From contig MKVL01000015.1 in the NCBI GenBank assembly GCA_001899205.1, forward strand, positions 26,269-90,268: DNA of 64,000 bases, in the 5' to 3' direction. Positions 1-8,086 of the stretch are shown here, one piece after another. A model generated the notes under the pieces. It was not told the DNA's origin and made no database searches. It was given only the letters and a program-made list of their open reading frames with translations. Source of the stretch: Mesorhizobium sp. 65-26 (GTDB lineage: Bacteria > Pseudomonadota > Alphaproteobacteria > Rhizobiales > Rhizobiaceae). Position 1 is the first letter of the stretch. Each line of letters begins with the position of its first letter. The position numbers and the translations under genes were made by a program.

Positions 1-478
1 GATCGGCCTCGTTGGAGTAGATCTGATTCATCATCGAGACCATCGGATAGTCGTCTGCGATGAGCAGACCGGCCTGCCGGTAGGTTGGGAAGTTCATGTC
101 GCCCGGCGCGAGCGCCTTGCGGAAGGCGCAGCTCACGGCTTCCTCGCCAAGGTGCTGCATGTAGAAGGAGGTCTTGCCCTGGCGCTGCGCCATCTGCATG
201 CGGGCGTCGAAGGCCCGCAGCGTCATCATGTGGCGCAGGCCCTCCAGCAATTCGTCGCTGGTCAGCAGCCCGGCCCACGGCCCGACGGCCTCGCCATTGC
301 GGTTCAGCACCCGGATGATCGAGAAGGCCATGTCACGGATGGTGCGCGGATCGACATCGATCTCGGGGCGGGCCACCGATCCGGCCTTGGGAATGGTGAC
401 GTTGGAGAAGTCGGGCGTTCCGCCCGGCCTAACCTCGGGTTCCGGAACATGGAAGCGCAGCTTCCCAGCTTCGGTCAT
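1..478 (-). CDS. 2-oxoisovalerate dehydrogenase E1 subunit alpha (partial, N-terminal part)
   Basis: The minus-strand reading frame opens at an ATG at 478 and runs off the left edge without a stop (about 159 codons seen). The protein begins MTEAGKLRFHVPEPEVRPGG and later contains MTLRAFDARMQMAQRQGK and FYMQHLGEEAVSCAF, the opening of the thiamine-diphosphate E1-alpha domain of branched-chain 2-oxoacid dehydrogenases. The family decarboxylates the 2-oxoacids of valine, leucine and isoleucine as part of a cytoplasmic E1-E2-E3 complex. The beta, E2 and E3 genes would be expected beyond the left edge. The family call is by recognition. A pyruvate dehydrogenase alpha subunit is less likely because of the long N-terminal extension before the catalytic domain. 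Confidence 0.85.
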   Translation of the reverse strand, partial: MTEAGKLRFHVPEPEVRPGGTPDFSNVTIPKAGSVARPEIDVDPRTIRDMAFSIIRVLNRNGEAVGPWAGLLTSDELLEGLRHMMTLRAFDARMQMAQRQGKTSFYMQHLGEEAVSCAFRKALAPGDMNFPTYRQAGLLIADDYPMVSMMNQIYSNEAD

Positions 479-728
479 GACCTTGGTCCTCCAATGCTGC
501 CGGCGTGATATTGCCACATCCGCGCCGCCAATTCATCGGGCGAGAATGGCGTGCCGTCCCCCGGTCCCCGGCCCCTCGAGGCCGATGCGGCGCGCAGGCG
601 ACAAGATGCAGATATGGCGGCGAAATTTCTTGTCGATTTTTTTCGCCCGCGCGCAATTTGGCGAATGACGGCATGCCGTCCGACGCAACAGCCGGCAAGT
701 CGACCGCTGGAAGTCTCTGGTGCGAGTG

Positions 729-1145
729 CCCCACCCTGACCCACTCCACAAGGATAGGGCATTCCGCAGGCGCCGGTCTCGGCTAACTGGTGGCGTCACG
801 AAGCCAGCGAGTAGGAACGCGACAGCGTTCTCGCCCTTGTGGCGGCGCAATCGCATGTGGGTACGACCCCCACTCCGGTCGGCTTTGCCGACCACCTCTC
901 CCCCGAACGACCGGGGAGAGGAAGGGCGGGAGCCTGCCGAACCGGGCTCCTTTCCTCTCCCTCCGGAGGTGGGAGAGGTGGCGCCGCGTAGCGGCGACGG
1001 AGTGGGGAACCCCATATGCGGCTGCCCTGGAGGGGAGGGAATCCCGCAGGCACCGATCTTCCTTGCTGGCGACATCTCGAGGCCAGCGGGTAAGAGCGCG
1101 GCAGCGTCCTGCCACCCTGCCGTGAGGATTAGGGTGGGGGCGGCG
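729..1145. repeat. composite nested intergenic repeat upstream of holA
   Basis: The stretch between the E1-alpha start and holA has no convincing gene. It is a nest of repeats. A decayed arm beginning CCCCACCCTGACCC (near 730) pairs in kind with a closing arm ATTAGGGTGGGGGC (near 1127-1140). Between them lies a copy (about 862-1012) of the element beginning CCCCCACTCCGGTCGGC and ending GGCGACGGAGTGGGG, also present at 2452, 48098, 56490 and, inverted, 59030. The long open frame that crosses it into holA is treated as non-coding because it translates these repeats. Confidence 0.75.
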
Positions 1146-1232
1146 CACGTGGCCGCGACACCAATGATGGGGCATTGCCCTGGCCAGCGAGAGCCTGTTC
1201 ACCCGCCTCGCCGCCGTGCTAACCACCTCGGC

Positions 1233-2273
1233 ATGGCACAGAAGAAGGCATATGAGGTCGATTCGTGGCTGGCGCGGCCTGATCCGGCCATGCAGATCGT
1301 TCTGCTCTACGGCCCGGATCGCGGGCTGGTGGCGGAGCGGGCCAAGGCCTTTGCCGGCAAGACCGGCCTGCCGCTCGACGATCCGTTTTCCGTGGTCCGG
1401 CTCGACGGCTCCGAGGTGGACGGCCAGGGACGGCTGCTCGACGAGGCGCGCACCGTGCCGATGTTTTCCGACCGGCGCCTGCTGTGGGTGCGCAACGCCG
1501 GCGCCCAGAAGGGACTGGCCGACGACGTCAAGGCGCTGGCCGCCGAGCCGGCGCGCGACGCGATCATCCTCATCGAGGCCGGCGACCTGAAGAAGGGCGC
1601 GGGCCTGCGCGCCACCGTCGAGGCGGCCGGCAATGCCATGGCTCTGCCCTGCTACGCCGACGAGGCCAAGGACATCGACGCCGTCATCGACGACGAGCTG
1701 CGCAAGGCCGGCATGGGCATGACGCTGGAGGCGCGACAGGCGCTGCGCCGCAATCTGGGCGGCGACAGGCTCGCCTCGCGCGGCGAGATCGAGAAGCTCG
1801 TGCTTTATGCGACCGGACAGAAGGAGATCGGCCTCGAGGATGTCAGGGCGATGTCGGGCGACGTTTCCGGCCTGTCCTTCGACGACGCCGTCGATGCCAT
1901 GCTGGAGGGCAAGGTCGGCGATTTCGACGTCGCCTTCACGCGGCACTGCCAGTCGGGCGGAGCGCCGTTCCTGGTGCTGTCCTCGGCGATGCGGCAGCTG
2001 CAGGCGATGCAGGTGATGCGCGGCCAGATGGAATCCGGCGGCCGCAATGCCGCCTCGGTGGTCGCCGGCGCCCGCCCGCCGGTTTTCTTCTCCAGGCGCA
2101 AGCTGGTCGAGAAGGCGCTCGACCGCTGGAGCGTCGAGGCGCTGAGCCGCGCGCTGGCGCGTCTGCAATCCGCGGTCCTGCAGACCCGGCGCAGGCCGGA
2201 TCTTTCCGTGCCGCTGGCGCGGCAGGCTCTGCTCGGCATAGCGGTCGAGAGCGCCAGGCTGGGGCAGAGATAG
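1233..2273 (+). CDS. holA: DNA polymerase III subunit delta
   Basis: Predicted 346-residue delta subunit of the DNA polymerase III clamp loader. It opens the beta sliding clamp and, with gamma/tau and delta-prime, loads it on primed DNA. The start MAQKKAYEVDSWLARPD is typical of alphaproteobacterial HolA. The frame stays open upstream to 720 but only through repeat DNA, so the ATG at 1233 is preferred. Motifs include VLLYGPDRGLV (P-loop-like region without a true Walker lysine, as expected for delta) and a helical C-terminal collar region (FLVLSSAMRQLQAMQ). In relatives holA usually follows leuS-lptE; here it stands alone between repeat blocks, although it still lies upstream of parB. Length is normal for the family. 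Confidence 0.9.
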   Translation: MAQKKAYEVDSWLARPDPAMQIVLLYGPDRGLVAERAKAFAGKTGLPLDDPFSVVRLDGSEVDGQGRLLDEARTVPMFSDRRLLWVRNAGAQKGLADDVKALAAEPARDAIILIEAGDLKKGAGLRATVEAAGNAMALPCYADEAKDIDAVIDDELRKAGMGMTLEARQALRRNLGGDRLASRGEIEKLVLYATGQKEIGLEDVRAMSGDVSGLSFDDAVDAMLEGKVGDFDVAFTRHCQSGGAPFLVLSSAMRQLQAMQVMRGQMESGGRNAASVVAGARPPVFFSRRKLVEKALDRWSVEALSRALARLQSAVLQTRRRPDLSVPLARQALLGIAVESARLGQR

Positions 2274-2451
2274 CGACAAGCCGCTTTCGCCTACCAATCG
2301 CGGGAATCCGATAGTTCGGATCGCCGATAGATAGGGTTCCTGCGACAGTTTGCGTTCGGAGGCCCATGCCGGTCGAAGGCGGACGCGAGCGGAAGTAGAC
2401 CGTGCCCAACAAGATCACCGCCACGCCCGTGGCAAGGTAATCGCATATGGG

Positions 2452-2600
2452 CCCGACCCCCACTCCGGTCGGCTTTGCCGACCACCTCTCCCCCGAACGA
2501 CGGGGGAGAGGAAGTGCGCGAGCTTGTTGAACCAGGCTCCTTTCCTCTCCCTCCGGAGGGGGAAGAGGTGGCGCCGCGCAGCGGCGACGGAGTGGGGGAC
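2452..2600 (+). repeat. dispersed repeat R1 (about 150 bp), copy 2
   Basis: Near-identical to the copy at 862-1012. It starts CCCCCACTCCGGTCGGC, has a central hairpin formed by CTCTCCCCCG and CGGGGGAGAG, and ends GGCGACGGAGTGGGG. It lies 3' of holA. No open frame with coding character is seen in it. Confidence 0.8.
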
Positions 2601-3187
2601 TGCCCTATGAGATTAGCCCTGCGCTTCGCGGGGAGCTTCGATGACAGCCTGTCAGCCGGCGGATCGCATCCCGGCCTTTTGGCCGGCGCGTGGCGGCGCG
2701 GAGAGCGACGCCCAATCAGTCGCGAGAATCCGACAATTGCGCCGCAGAAAACCGTCAGCCCTGCCTCTGCAGTCTCCGGGCATGATCGGTAATCTCACTT
2801 GCCTATCACTGGTATATCAGCGCAGAGCCCTCTTAAACCAGTACTTCATTATCCGGCAAATGCGGCAGCCAGCTCAACACCGTGCGGTCGCTCCTTCAGC
2901 TTTCAGGGGAGTTCCATCGAACCAGTTCAGGAAAGCCTCGGAGACCGATCGCCGGCGGGAAGGCGGGCGTCGATGGAGGGCCGTCACCCTTGGAAAGCGA
3001 GCCGCCCGCCACGCCCTTGCTGGGCTCGGAGAGAGTTTCGACACCTCGGGCTCCGGGGACAGATGTACTTTCCAGCCAGAAGTCGACGCCGATCGAAGGC
3101 AGCTGCGAGCGGAAGAGAAACTCTCCCCGTCCCAGTCGCGACGCGTTGCGAGGAACTTCGATATCTCGGCGCGACAGTTCCACCGCC
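2601..3187. other. intergenic region with no recognisable gene
   Basis: This stretch lies between the R1 repeat and the end of the DUF4336 gene. Open frames cross it in several phases, but none has a recognisable protein family, a convincing ribosome-binding site or alphaproteobacterial codon use. I see no RNA gene. It may be decayed sequence. Confidence 0.5.
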
Positions 3188-3892
3188 TCAACGATCCGTC
3201 AGCCACCGGAACGCGTGGCGGATGGCTTCCTGGCCACCGTCGGTAACCGGCGCGCCATGCGCCATCAGCAACTTCCGGGCCGGCCAGGCCAGCACCCTTT
3301 CGATCGCCGAGCGCGCGGCGGGGCGATCCCTGAACGCCAGGCGGAACTTGCGCGGCACCTCTGGCCAGGGCGCCACCATCAGGTCGAGGCGCGCGACGGC
3401 GGCACGCCAGCCGCTGAACCAGCCGGGCGGGAGATGCTGGATCAGGTCGGTGAACAGCACTGTCTCGCTGGGACGGTGGAAGAAGACCACTTCCGTCGTG
3501 ATCCGGTTTCCCCGGAAGACGACATGGTCGAGGTCGGCGGCCCAGCCCGCCTCCGGCAGGTCCGTGAGTTCGCTGTCGATGCGGATGTCGGCCCGTTTTG
3601 CGCTCAGGCCCGGCGGGGCGTGGACCAGCGCCTCGGGATAGGCACGCTGCCAGTCGCCGAGGAACACGTGGTGCAGCGTGTTGGGCGCCACGAGATGGCG
3701 GACGGTGCCGAGCGCTTCGATCTCCTTGCGGAGATCTTCGTGCAGCGCCGTCGGCGACCAGACGACCAAGCTTGCGCCCGGCAGCCTGATGACCGCCATG
3801 CGGGTGGGATAGTGAAAACCCGCGGCCGCGATCACTATCGGGCCGTCCGTGATCCAGATATCCGGACCGAATTGCCTGAGAATGGCGACCAT
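3188..3892 (-). CDS. DUF4336 domain-containing protein (metallo-beta-lactamase-like fold)
   Basis: Predicted 234-residue soluble protein starting MVAILRQFGPDIWITDGP. The order of elements (GPIVIAAAGFHYPTRMAVIR, then LVVWSPTALHEDLRKEIEAL, VRHLVAPNTLHHVFLGDWQ, and a late LLMAHGAPVTDGG) matches DUF4336 proteins, which have a metallo-beta-lactamase-type fold; the function of the family is not established. The ATG at 3892 is chosen because GGAGG lies about 11 nt upstream and because the extension to 4054 is low-complexity. The longer start at 4054 cannot be excluded. It is divergent from a TetR regulator with an operator-like palindrome between the two, so it is the obvious regulatory target. Confidence 0.7.
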   Translation of the reverse strand: MVAILRQFGPDIWITDGPIVIAAAGFHYPTRMAVIRLPGASLVVWSPTALHEDLRKEIEALGTVRHLVAPNTLHHVFLGDWQRAYPEALVHAPPGLSAKRADIRIDSELTDLPEAGWAADLDHVVFRGNRITTEVVFFHRPSETVLFTDLIQHLPPGWFSGWRAAVARLDLMVAPWPEVPRKFRLAFRDRPAARSAIERVLAWPARKLLMAHGAPVTDGGQEAIRHAFRWLTDR

Positions 3893-4061
3893 GGCCGTCA
3901 AGGCCTCCAATGACACGCCGCACGGACATGGCACAGCCGACAAGGCGGATTGCGCATCATCGCCGGCGGCCGGCCTGCACGGTCCAGTCGCGCGGCCTTC
4001 CGCCGACAGATCCCCATCCGCTGTGCTGTCCTTCGGCGCGGCGCCACGCGCCATGCCTTTA

Positions 4062-4095
4062 TTTACATGTGTGTAAATTTACACTAGAGTATAAA
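4062..4095. promoter_or_regulatory. putative TetR operator (tandem palindromes)
   Basis: TTTACA-TGTG-TGTAAA at 4062-4077 is a perfect 6-bp inverted repeat. It is followed directly by a less perfect one, TTTACAC-TAGA-GTATAAA (4078-4095), ending just before the TetR start codon at 4097. Position and symmetry fit autoregulation by the TetR protein and control of the divergent DUF4336 gene. AT-richness also makes this the likely promoter zone. Confidence 0.65.
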
Positions 4096-4096
4096 G

Positions 4097-4681
4097 ATGG
4101 CAAGCCAGAAACGAACGGACCGGTCGCGCAAGCTCATTCTCGATGCCGCCGATGCGGCGTTTCGGGAATCGGGATTTGCCGGTAGCTCGATGGAGGAGAT
4201 CGCGACCCGTGCCGGGCTGACCCGCAAGACCGTCTACAATCTGTTCAGCTCCAAGGATGAGGTGGCCGTCCAGCTCATCGCCCGGCTGGAGGCCGAGCCC
4301 GACCCGCTGTACCGCGCGCGGATCGCGGCCAACGAGGATGTGTTCGCATTGCTCGAAAAGGTGTTTCTCGACAGCGCCGGATGGTGCCTGGCCAACCCTT
4401 CGCTCGCGCGGCTGGCTCTCGCGCCCGCCGAACGGCCCACCCTGGAACCGCCCGCCGGCCGGCCCTCGTTCCAGCGACTGGTGCGGGACGTGCTGATCCT
4501 GGGCCAGCGCCAGGGCGCCATCCGTCCCGATGAGGATCCGAACTTCATGGCGCTGGTGCTGCTCGGCATATACGCCCAGGCCATGCTCTCGGCCCTCGCC
4601 GGCGGGCTATTCGACGAAAGCGAGATCAGGCGCGTCATCCGCGTCGTCGTCGAAGGGATCGGCGCGCGACCGCGTCGCTGA
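4097..4681 (+). CDS. TetR/AcrR family transcriptional regulator
   Basis: Predicted 194-residue repressor. The N-terminal DNA-binding domain is clear: SRKLILDAADAAFRESGFAG, then SMEEIATRAGLTRKTVYNLF (helix-turn-helix, residues about 35-55) and SSKDEVAVQLI. The C-terminal half (residues about 75-190) is a ligand-binding helical domain of the TetR_C type with no diagnostic ligand. It starts 2 nt after a double palindrome that is probably its operator, and it is divergent from the DUF4336 gene. The ligand is unknown. The helix-turn-helix assignment is strong; the target assignment is inferred from layout. Confidence 0.9.
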   Translation: MASQKRTDRSRKLILDAADAAFRESGFAGSSMEEIATRAGLTRKTVYNLFSSKDEVAVQLIARLEAEPDPLYRARIAANEDVFALLEKVFLDSAGWCLANPSLARLALAPAERPTLEPPAGRPSFQRLVRDVLILGQRQGAIRPDEDPNFMALVLLGIYAQAMLSALAGGLFDESEIRRVIRVVVEGIGARPRR

Positions 4682-4903
4682 TCGGGACCGCGTCGATCGC
4701 AGGGTTTGTCGGGCGGCACCTTCAAACGTCCACCCCTTTCAAGGCCTTGGCCTGGGCTCGAGACGGACAGCAAGGCCCTGGCCATGCCGCCGCCTCGGCC
4801 TGCCACCGGGACGGTATCAGATCTCGGGCGCGCGAAGGCGCGACGGAATTTGCCCCGCTGGATAATGTGAGGAAACTCTAATAAAGATCATGACGGGGTA
4901 GGC

Positions 4904-5143
4904 ATGATTTGCCGGGTCAGGGTTTCCGGGGGAGAAATGACAAAGAAAATTGTCATCGGGTGCTTTTGCGCGCTGTTTTTGACGGTGGTGTTCTGGCGCG
5001 TGTCCGCCTTCCTGTCGCTCGGCGGCCGGCTGGATGACGCCGCGTTCATCGCCAGCCCGATCCTGGCCGTCGTCATCTCGGTGCTACTGGTGCGTTCGCG
5101 GCTGATGACGAGCAACAGGCTACAGGCCGACAACGACGCCTGA
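4904..5143 (+). CDS. small membrane protein, function unknown
   Basis: A 79-codon frame, or 68 codons if it starts at the internal ATG at 4937 (MTKKIVIGCFCALFLTVVFW). A GGGGTAGGC precedes the first ATG and a GGGGGAG lies very close to the second. The product has two hydrophobic segments (roughly IVIGCFCALFLTVVFW and FIASPILAVVISVLLV) separated by a short polar loop, and a polar C-terminus, so it is probably an inner-membrane protein with two spans. I do not recognise the family. It is an isolated plus-strand gene. Confidence 0.5.
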   Translation: MICRVRVSGGEMTKKIVIGCFCALFLTVVFWRVSAFLSLGGRLDDAAFIASPILAVVISVLLVRSRLMTSNRLQADNDA

Positions 5144-5250
5144 AGAGCGGTCGCCGCCGCTACCTTTTGCCGGTCCGCCGCTCCGGAGCGCGAAACGAAC
5201 CGGTCAGATGCGCGCGAAGGCGATCCGGTTCAGAACCCCGACAGCAGGAC

Positions 5251-5266
5251 TGTTTCACGTGAAAGC
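5251..5266. other. parS-like site 1
   Basis: TGTTTCACGTGAAAGC matches the bacterial parS consensus TGTTTCACGTGAAACA at 14 of 16 positions, with the TTTCACGTGAAA core intact. It lies in the gene-poor gap (5144-5649) downstream of parB. I see no convincing gene elsewhere in that gap. Confidence 0.85.
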
Positions 5267-5649
5267 GGCTCGCCGCCGACGAACCCACGCGATGTATCCA
5301 ACCCTAACCGGCGAGAGCTTCCCACCTGGAGAACCCTGGGAGCAGTCGGGCTCTGCACGCCATTCGCCGGCGCATGCCTCCACGAGTTGGGTTTTCGAAC
5401 AGGATCATGTGCGAAATCAAAGGTCTGTGGCGTTCTTCGGACGTTCGGCGGGAAGTGCCGAGCCGTCTTGCTCGCGCAGATATCCAGGAGAAATATGCCT
5501 GATCGTTCAATTGTCGATGTGAAGCAGCGCTCGTCCGCGCAATCATTCGCCGGCTAATCTGCGGGCAGCAAAGGAAGTCAAACAACCACACCTGCCGTCA
5601 TGATCGTAAGACGTCGCACTCACCCGTGGTGAGGCGCCATAGGGCTACC

Positions 5650-6537
5650 TCAGCGCTCGTCCTTCAGCCGCCGGCAGAGCTCGTCGAGCTGGTCCAGCGT
5701 GCGATAGGCAACGCGGATGGCGCCGCCGCGATCCTTGTGCTCGATCGTCACGATCATGCCGAGCGTGTCGGTCATCAGCTTCTCGAGCGCCATCGTGTCG
5801 GCGTCCTTCTGCGCCGGCTCGGCCTTGCGCGGCGCGGCCGGGGCGGCGCCCGCGGGCATCTGCGCCAACGCTTCAGCCTGGCGCACGGAAAGCCCCTCCT
5901 CGACGATCCGCTTGGCGAGACCGGCCGGATCCTCGGCCGTCACCAGCGTGCGCGCATGTCCGGCCGACAGCGCGCCGTCGACCAGCATGTCGCGGATGAC
6001 GTCGGGCAGTTTCAGCAGCCGCAGCGTGTTGGCGACATGGCTGCGGCTCTTGCCGATCACCTGACCGAGATCGGCCTGGGTGTAGCCATGCTCGTCGATG
6101 AGCTGCTGGTAGCCCAGCGCCTCCTCGACCGGATTGAGGTCGGCGCGCTGGACGTTTTCGATGATGGCGAGTTCGAGCGCCGTGCGGTCGTTGACGTCGC
6201 GCACGATGACCGGGATTTCGGTTAGCCCGGCGCGCTGCGCGGCGCGCCAGCGACGCTCGCCGGCGATGATCTCATAGCGGCCCGACTGTCCGGGAGCGGG
6301 ACGCGCGACGACCGGCTGTACCACACCATGTTCGCGGATCGACTGGGCGAGGTCGGTGAGCTCGGCGTCGCCGAAATGCCGGCGCGGGTTGCGCGGATTG
6401 GGGCTGAGGAATTCGATCGGCACCTTGCCGTCGGCCGCCGCCGGCGGCTTTTCCGGCGCGGCCGGGCGATCGATCTCGCCGATCAGCGCCGCAAGCCCGC
6501 GCCCCAGTCTCTTTCTCGAAAGGTCTTCGCTCATCAC
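5650..6537 (-). CDS. parB: chromosome partitioning protein ParB
   Basis: Predicted 295-residue centromere-binding CTPase. It has the N-terminal ParA-interaction motif RLGRGLAALIG, the N-terminal ParB domain with the arginine-rich GERRWRAAQRAGL motif (CTP binding in the family), NPVEEALGYQQLIDEHG, and the helix-turn-helix LGQVIGKSRSHVANTLRLL, followed by a linker and a C-terminal dimerisation segment ending RLKDER. It loads at parS and spreads as a sliding clamp, working with ParA to segregate origins. It lies 71 nt downstream of parA on the same strand, and parS-like sites are found on both sides of the gene pair. Length is normal. Confidence 0.97.
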   Translation of the reverse strand: MMSEDLSRKRLGRGLAALIGEIDRPAAPEKPPAAADGKVPIEFLSPNPRNPRRHFGDAELTDLAQSIREHGVVQPVVARPAPGQSGRYEIIAGERRWRAAQRAGLTEIPVIVRDVNDRTALELAIIENVQRADLNPVEEALGYQQLIDEHGYTQADLGQVIGKSRSHVANTLRLLKLPDVIRDMLVDGALSAGHARTLVTAEDPAGLAKRIVEEGLSVRQAEALAQMPAGAAPAAPRKAEPAQKDADTMALEKLMTDTLGMIVTIEHKDRGGAIRVAYRTLDQLDELCRRLKDER

Positions 6538-6608
6538 TCTTCCAGATCGTTTCGGTATCGAATCGGCTACAGGCCTTGAGTCTCTGGCCTGGTTTCGGCT
6601 CCGAACCT

Positions 6609-7409
6609 TTAAGCCGCGCGCAGTTTGCGTTCCCGCCGGATGACTTCGGAGGCCAGTTGCAGATAGGCCTGGCTACCGGAACATTTCAGGTCGTAGAGGA
6701 TCGCCGGTTTGCCGTAGGAGGGCGCTTCGGAAACGCGGACATTGCGCGGAATCACTGTCTCGTAGACCTTGTCGCCCATATGGGTGCGCACATCCTGCAC
6801 CACCTGGTTGGCGAGGTTGTTGCGCCCGTCATACATGGTCAGCACGATGCCCTGGATCGTCAGCTCCGGATTGATCGATTGCCTTACCTGCTCGACCGTC
6901 TCCAGGAGCTGGCTCAGGCCCTCCAGAGCGAAGAACTCGCACTGCAGCGGCACCAGCACCGAATCGGCGGCCGCCATGGAGTTCAATGTCAGAAGGTTGA
7001 GCGAGGGCGGGCAGTCGATCAGCACATAGCCCAGATTCGCCTTGCGATCGGTGGCGGCACGCAAGGCATTGCGCAGCCGCAGGACACGGTCCGGCGCCGA
7101 GGCGATTTCCATTTCGATGCCGAGCAGGTCGAGCGTCGAGGGCACGATCGACAGGCCGGGCACGGCGGTCGGGATCGCCGCCGCTTCCAGATCGAGCTCG
7201 CCGGTCAGCACGTCATAGGACGAGACCGTGCGGTCCTTGCGGTCGATGCCGAGCCCGGTGCTGGCATTGCCCTGCGGGTCGAGATCGACGATCAGAACGC
7301 GCTCGCCGATGGCTGCCAGCGCCGTTGCCAGGTTGATGGCCGTCGTCGTTTTGCCCACGCCGCCCTTCTGGTTGGCGATGGTGATGATTCGAGGACCGTT
7401 CTTCATCAT
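6609..7409 (-). CDS. parA: chromosome partitioning ATPase ParA
   Basis: Predicted 266-residue Walker-type ATPase that moves ParB-parS complexes along the nucleoid. The deviant Walker A box KGGVGKTTTAINLATAL, the Walker A-prime segment VDLDPQGNASTGLG and the switch motif LIDCPPSLNLLTLN are all present. Several starts are possible. The ATGs at 7409/7406 give MMKNGPRIITIANQKGG, while ATG 7430 adds MNAWHKP. None has a good ribosome-binding site, so the shorter form is chosen for conserved length. It follows rsmG by about 45 nt and is probably cotranscribed with rsmG-mnmG upstream and parB downstream. Confidence 0.95.
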   Translation of the reverse strand: MMKNGPRIITIANQKGGVGKTTTAINLATALAAIGERVLIVDLDPQGNASTGLGIDRKDRTVSSYDVLTGELDLEAAAIPTAVPGLSIVPSTLDLLGIEMEIASAPDRVLRLRNALRAATDRKANLGYVLIDCPPSLNLLTLNSMAAADSVLVPLQCEFFALEGLSQLLETVEQVRQSINPELTIQGIVLTMYDGRNNLANQVVQDVRTHMGDKVYETVIPRNVRVSEAPSYGKPAILYDLKCSGSQAYLQLASEVIRRERKLRAA

Positions 7410-7453
7410 GGGTTTATGCCAGGCATTCATATTATTCAGTCGCCACAAGCAGA

Positions 7454-8086
7454 TCAGGCAGGACGCAGATCAGACACTTCAAGAATGACGCCATGCGGGT
7501 CGGTGATGCTTGGATGTTCTACCAGATCGAACGACCATCGGTGAGCGCTTTCTTGCAGCTCAGCCCGGTAATCCCGGCCTTTGTGGAACAGGCCGCGCGC
7601 GCCGGCGGAAAGCCACGGCGCGGCAAGGTCGAGAAGTGCCGAAAGCGGCGCGAGTGCCCGGGCCGTCACCACTTGCGGCGCCGGCACGAGGGCAGGAGCG
7701 TCCTCGATCCGCCGCGCCACGATCCGCGCGGGCAAACCGAATTGACCAACGACAGCCTGCAGGAAAGACGCCTTCTTCCGGTTGCTTTCGACCAGATCTA
7801 TGGCTCCGCCCTCACGTTCGGCGAGCAGGAATGCCAGCACCAGGCCGGGAAAACCGCCGCCGGATCCCAGATCCACCCAGCGTGTGGCCTTCGCCTCGAT
7901 CAGCCCAAGCTGGGCGCTGTCGAGAATGTGACGACGCCAGACATCGTCCAGCGTCGACGGCGCGGCGAGATTGATGCTGCGGTTCCACTTCAGGAACAGG
8001 GCTTCGAACGCCACCAGGCGCTCGAATGTTTCACGTGAAACGGGGCCTGCCGCCGCGCGCAGCGTCTCCAGTGTGGGCGCTGTCAC
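7454..8086 (-). CDS. rsmG: 16S rRNA (guanine-527-N7)-methyltransferase
   Basis: Predicted 210-residue SAM-dependent methyltransferase (GidB) that modifies G527 of 16S rRNA. The motifs are [20 protein letters not shown] near the N-terminus, the SAM-binding loop [16 protein letters not shown], and [14 protein letters not shown]. The start is GTG at 8086, overlapping the mnmG stop as GTGA, which indicates translational coupling. A parS-like site (8027-8042) lies inside the 5' end of the coding sequence, where it encodes the NVSRET region. Gene order mnmG-rsmG-parA-parB is the classic origin-proximal arrangement. Confidence 0.95.
   Translation of the reverse strand: MTAPTLETLRAAAGPVSRETFERLVAFEALFLKWNRSINLAAPSTLDDVWRRHILDSAQLGLIEAKATRWVDLGSGGGFPGLVLAFLLAEREGGAIDLVESNRKKASFLQAVVGQFGLPARIVARRIEDAPALVPAPQVVTARALAPLSALLDLAAPWLSAGARGLFHKGRDYRAELQESAHRWSFDLVEHPSITDPHGVILEVSDLRPA
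8027..8042. other. parS-like site 2, inside rsmG
   Basis: TGTTTCACGTGAAACG matches the parS consensus at 15 of 16 positions. It lies within the rsmG coding region, as is common for parS sites near the origin. Confidence 0.9.

Noticed and set aside
720-1232. 5' extension of the holA reading frame and overlapping frames
   Set aside because: The translation covers dispersed repeat R1/R2 sequence and lacks family similarity; HolA starts cleanly at 1233.
783-2297. Long minus-strand frame opposite holA
   Set aside because: Shadow frame typical of GC-rich DNA; the plus strand encodes a recognisable clamp-loader subunit.
5208-5522. 104-codon plus-strand frame in the gap 3' of parB
   Set aside because: Contains a parS-like site, has no RBS or recognisable domain, and codon use is not coding-like.
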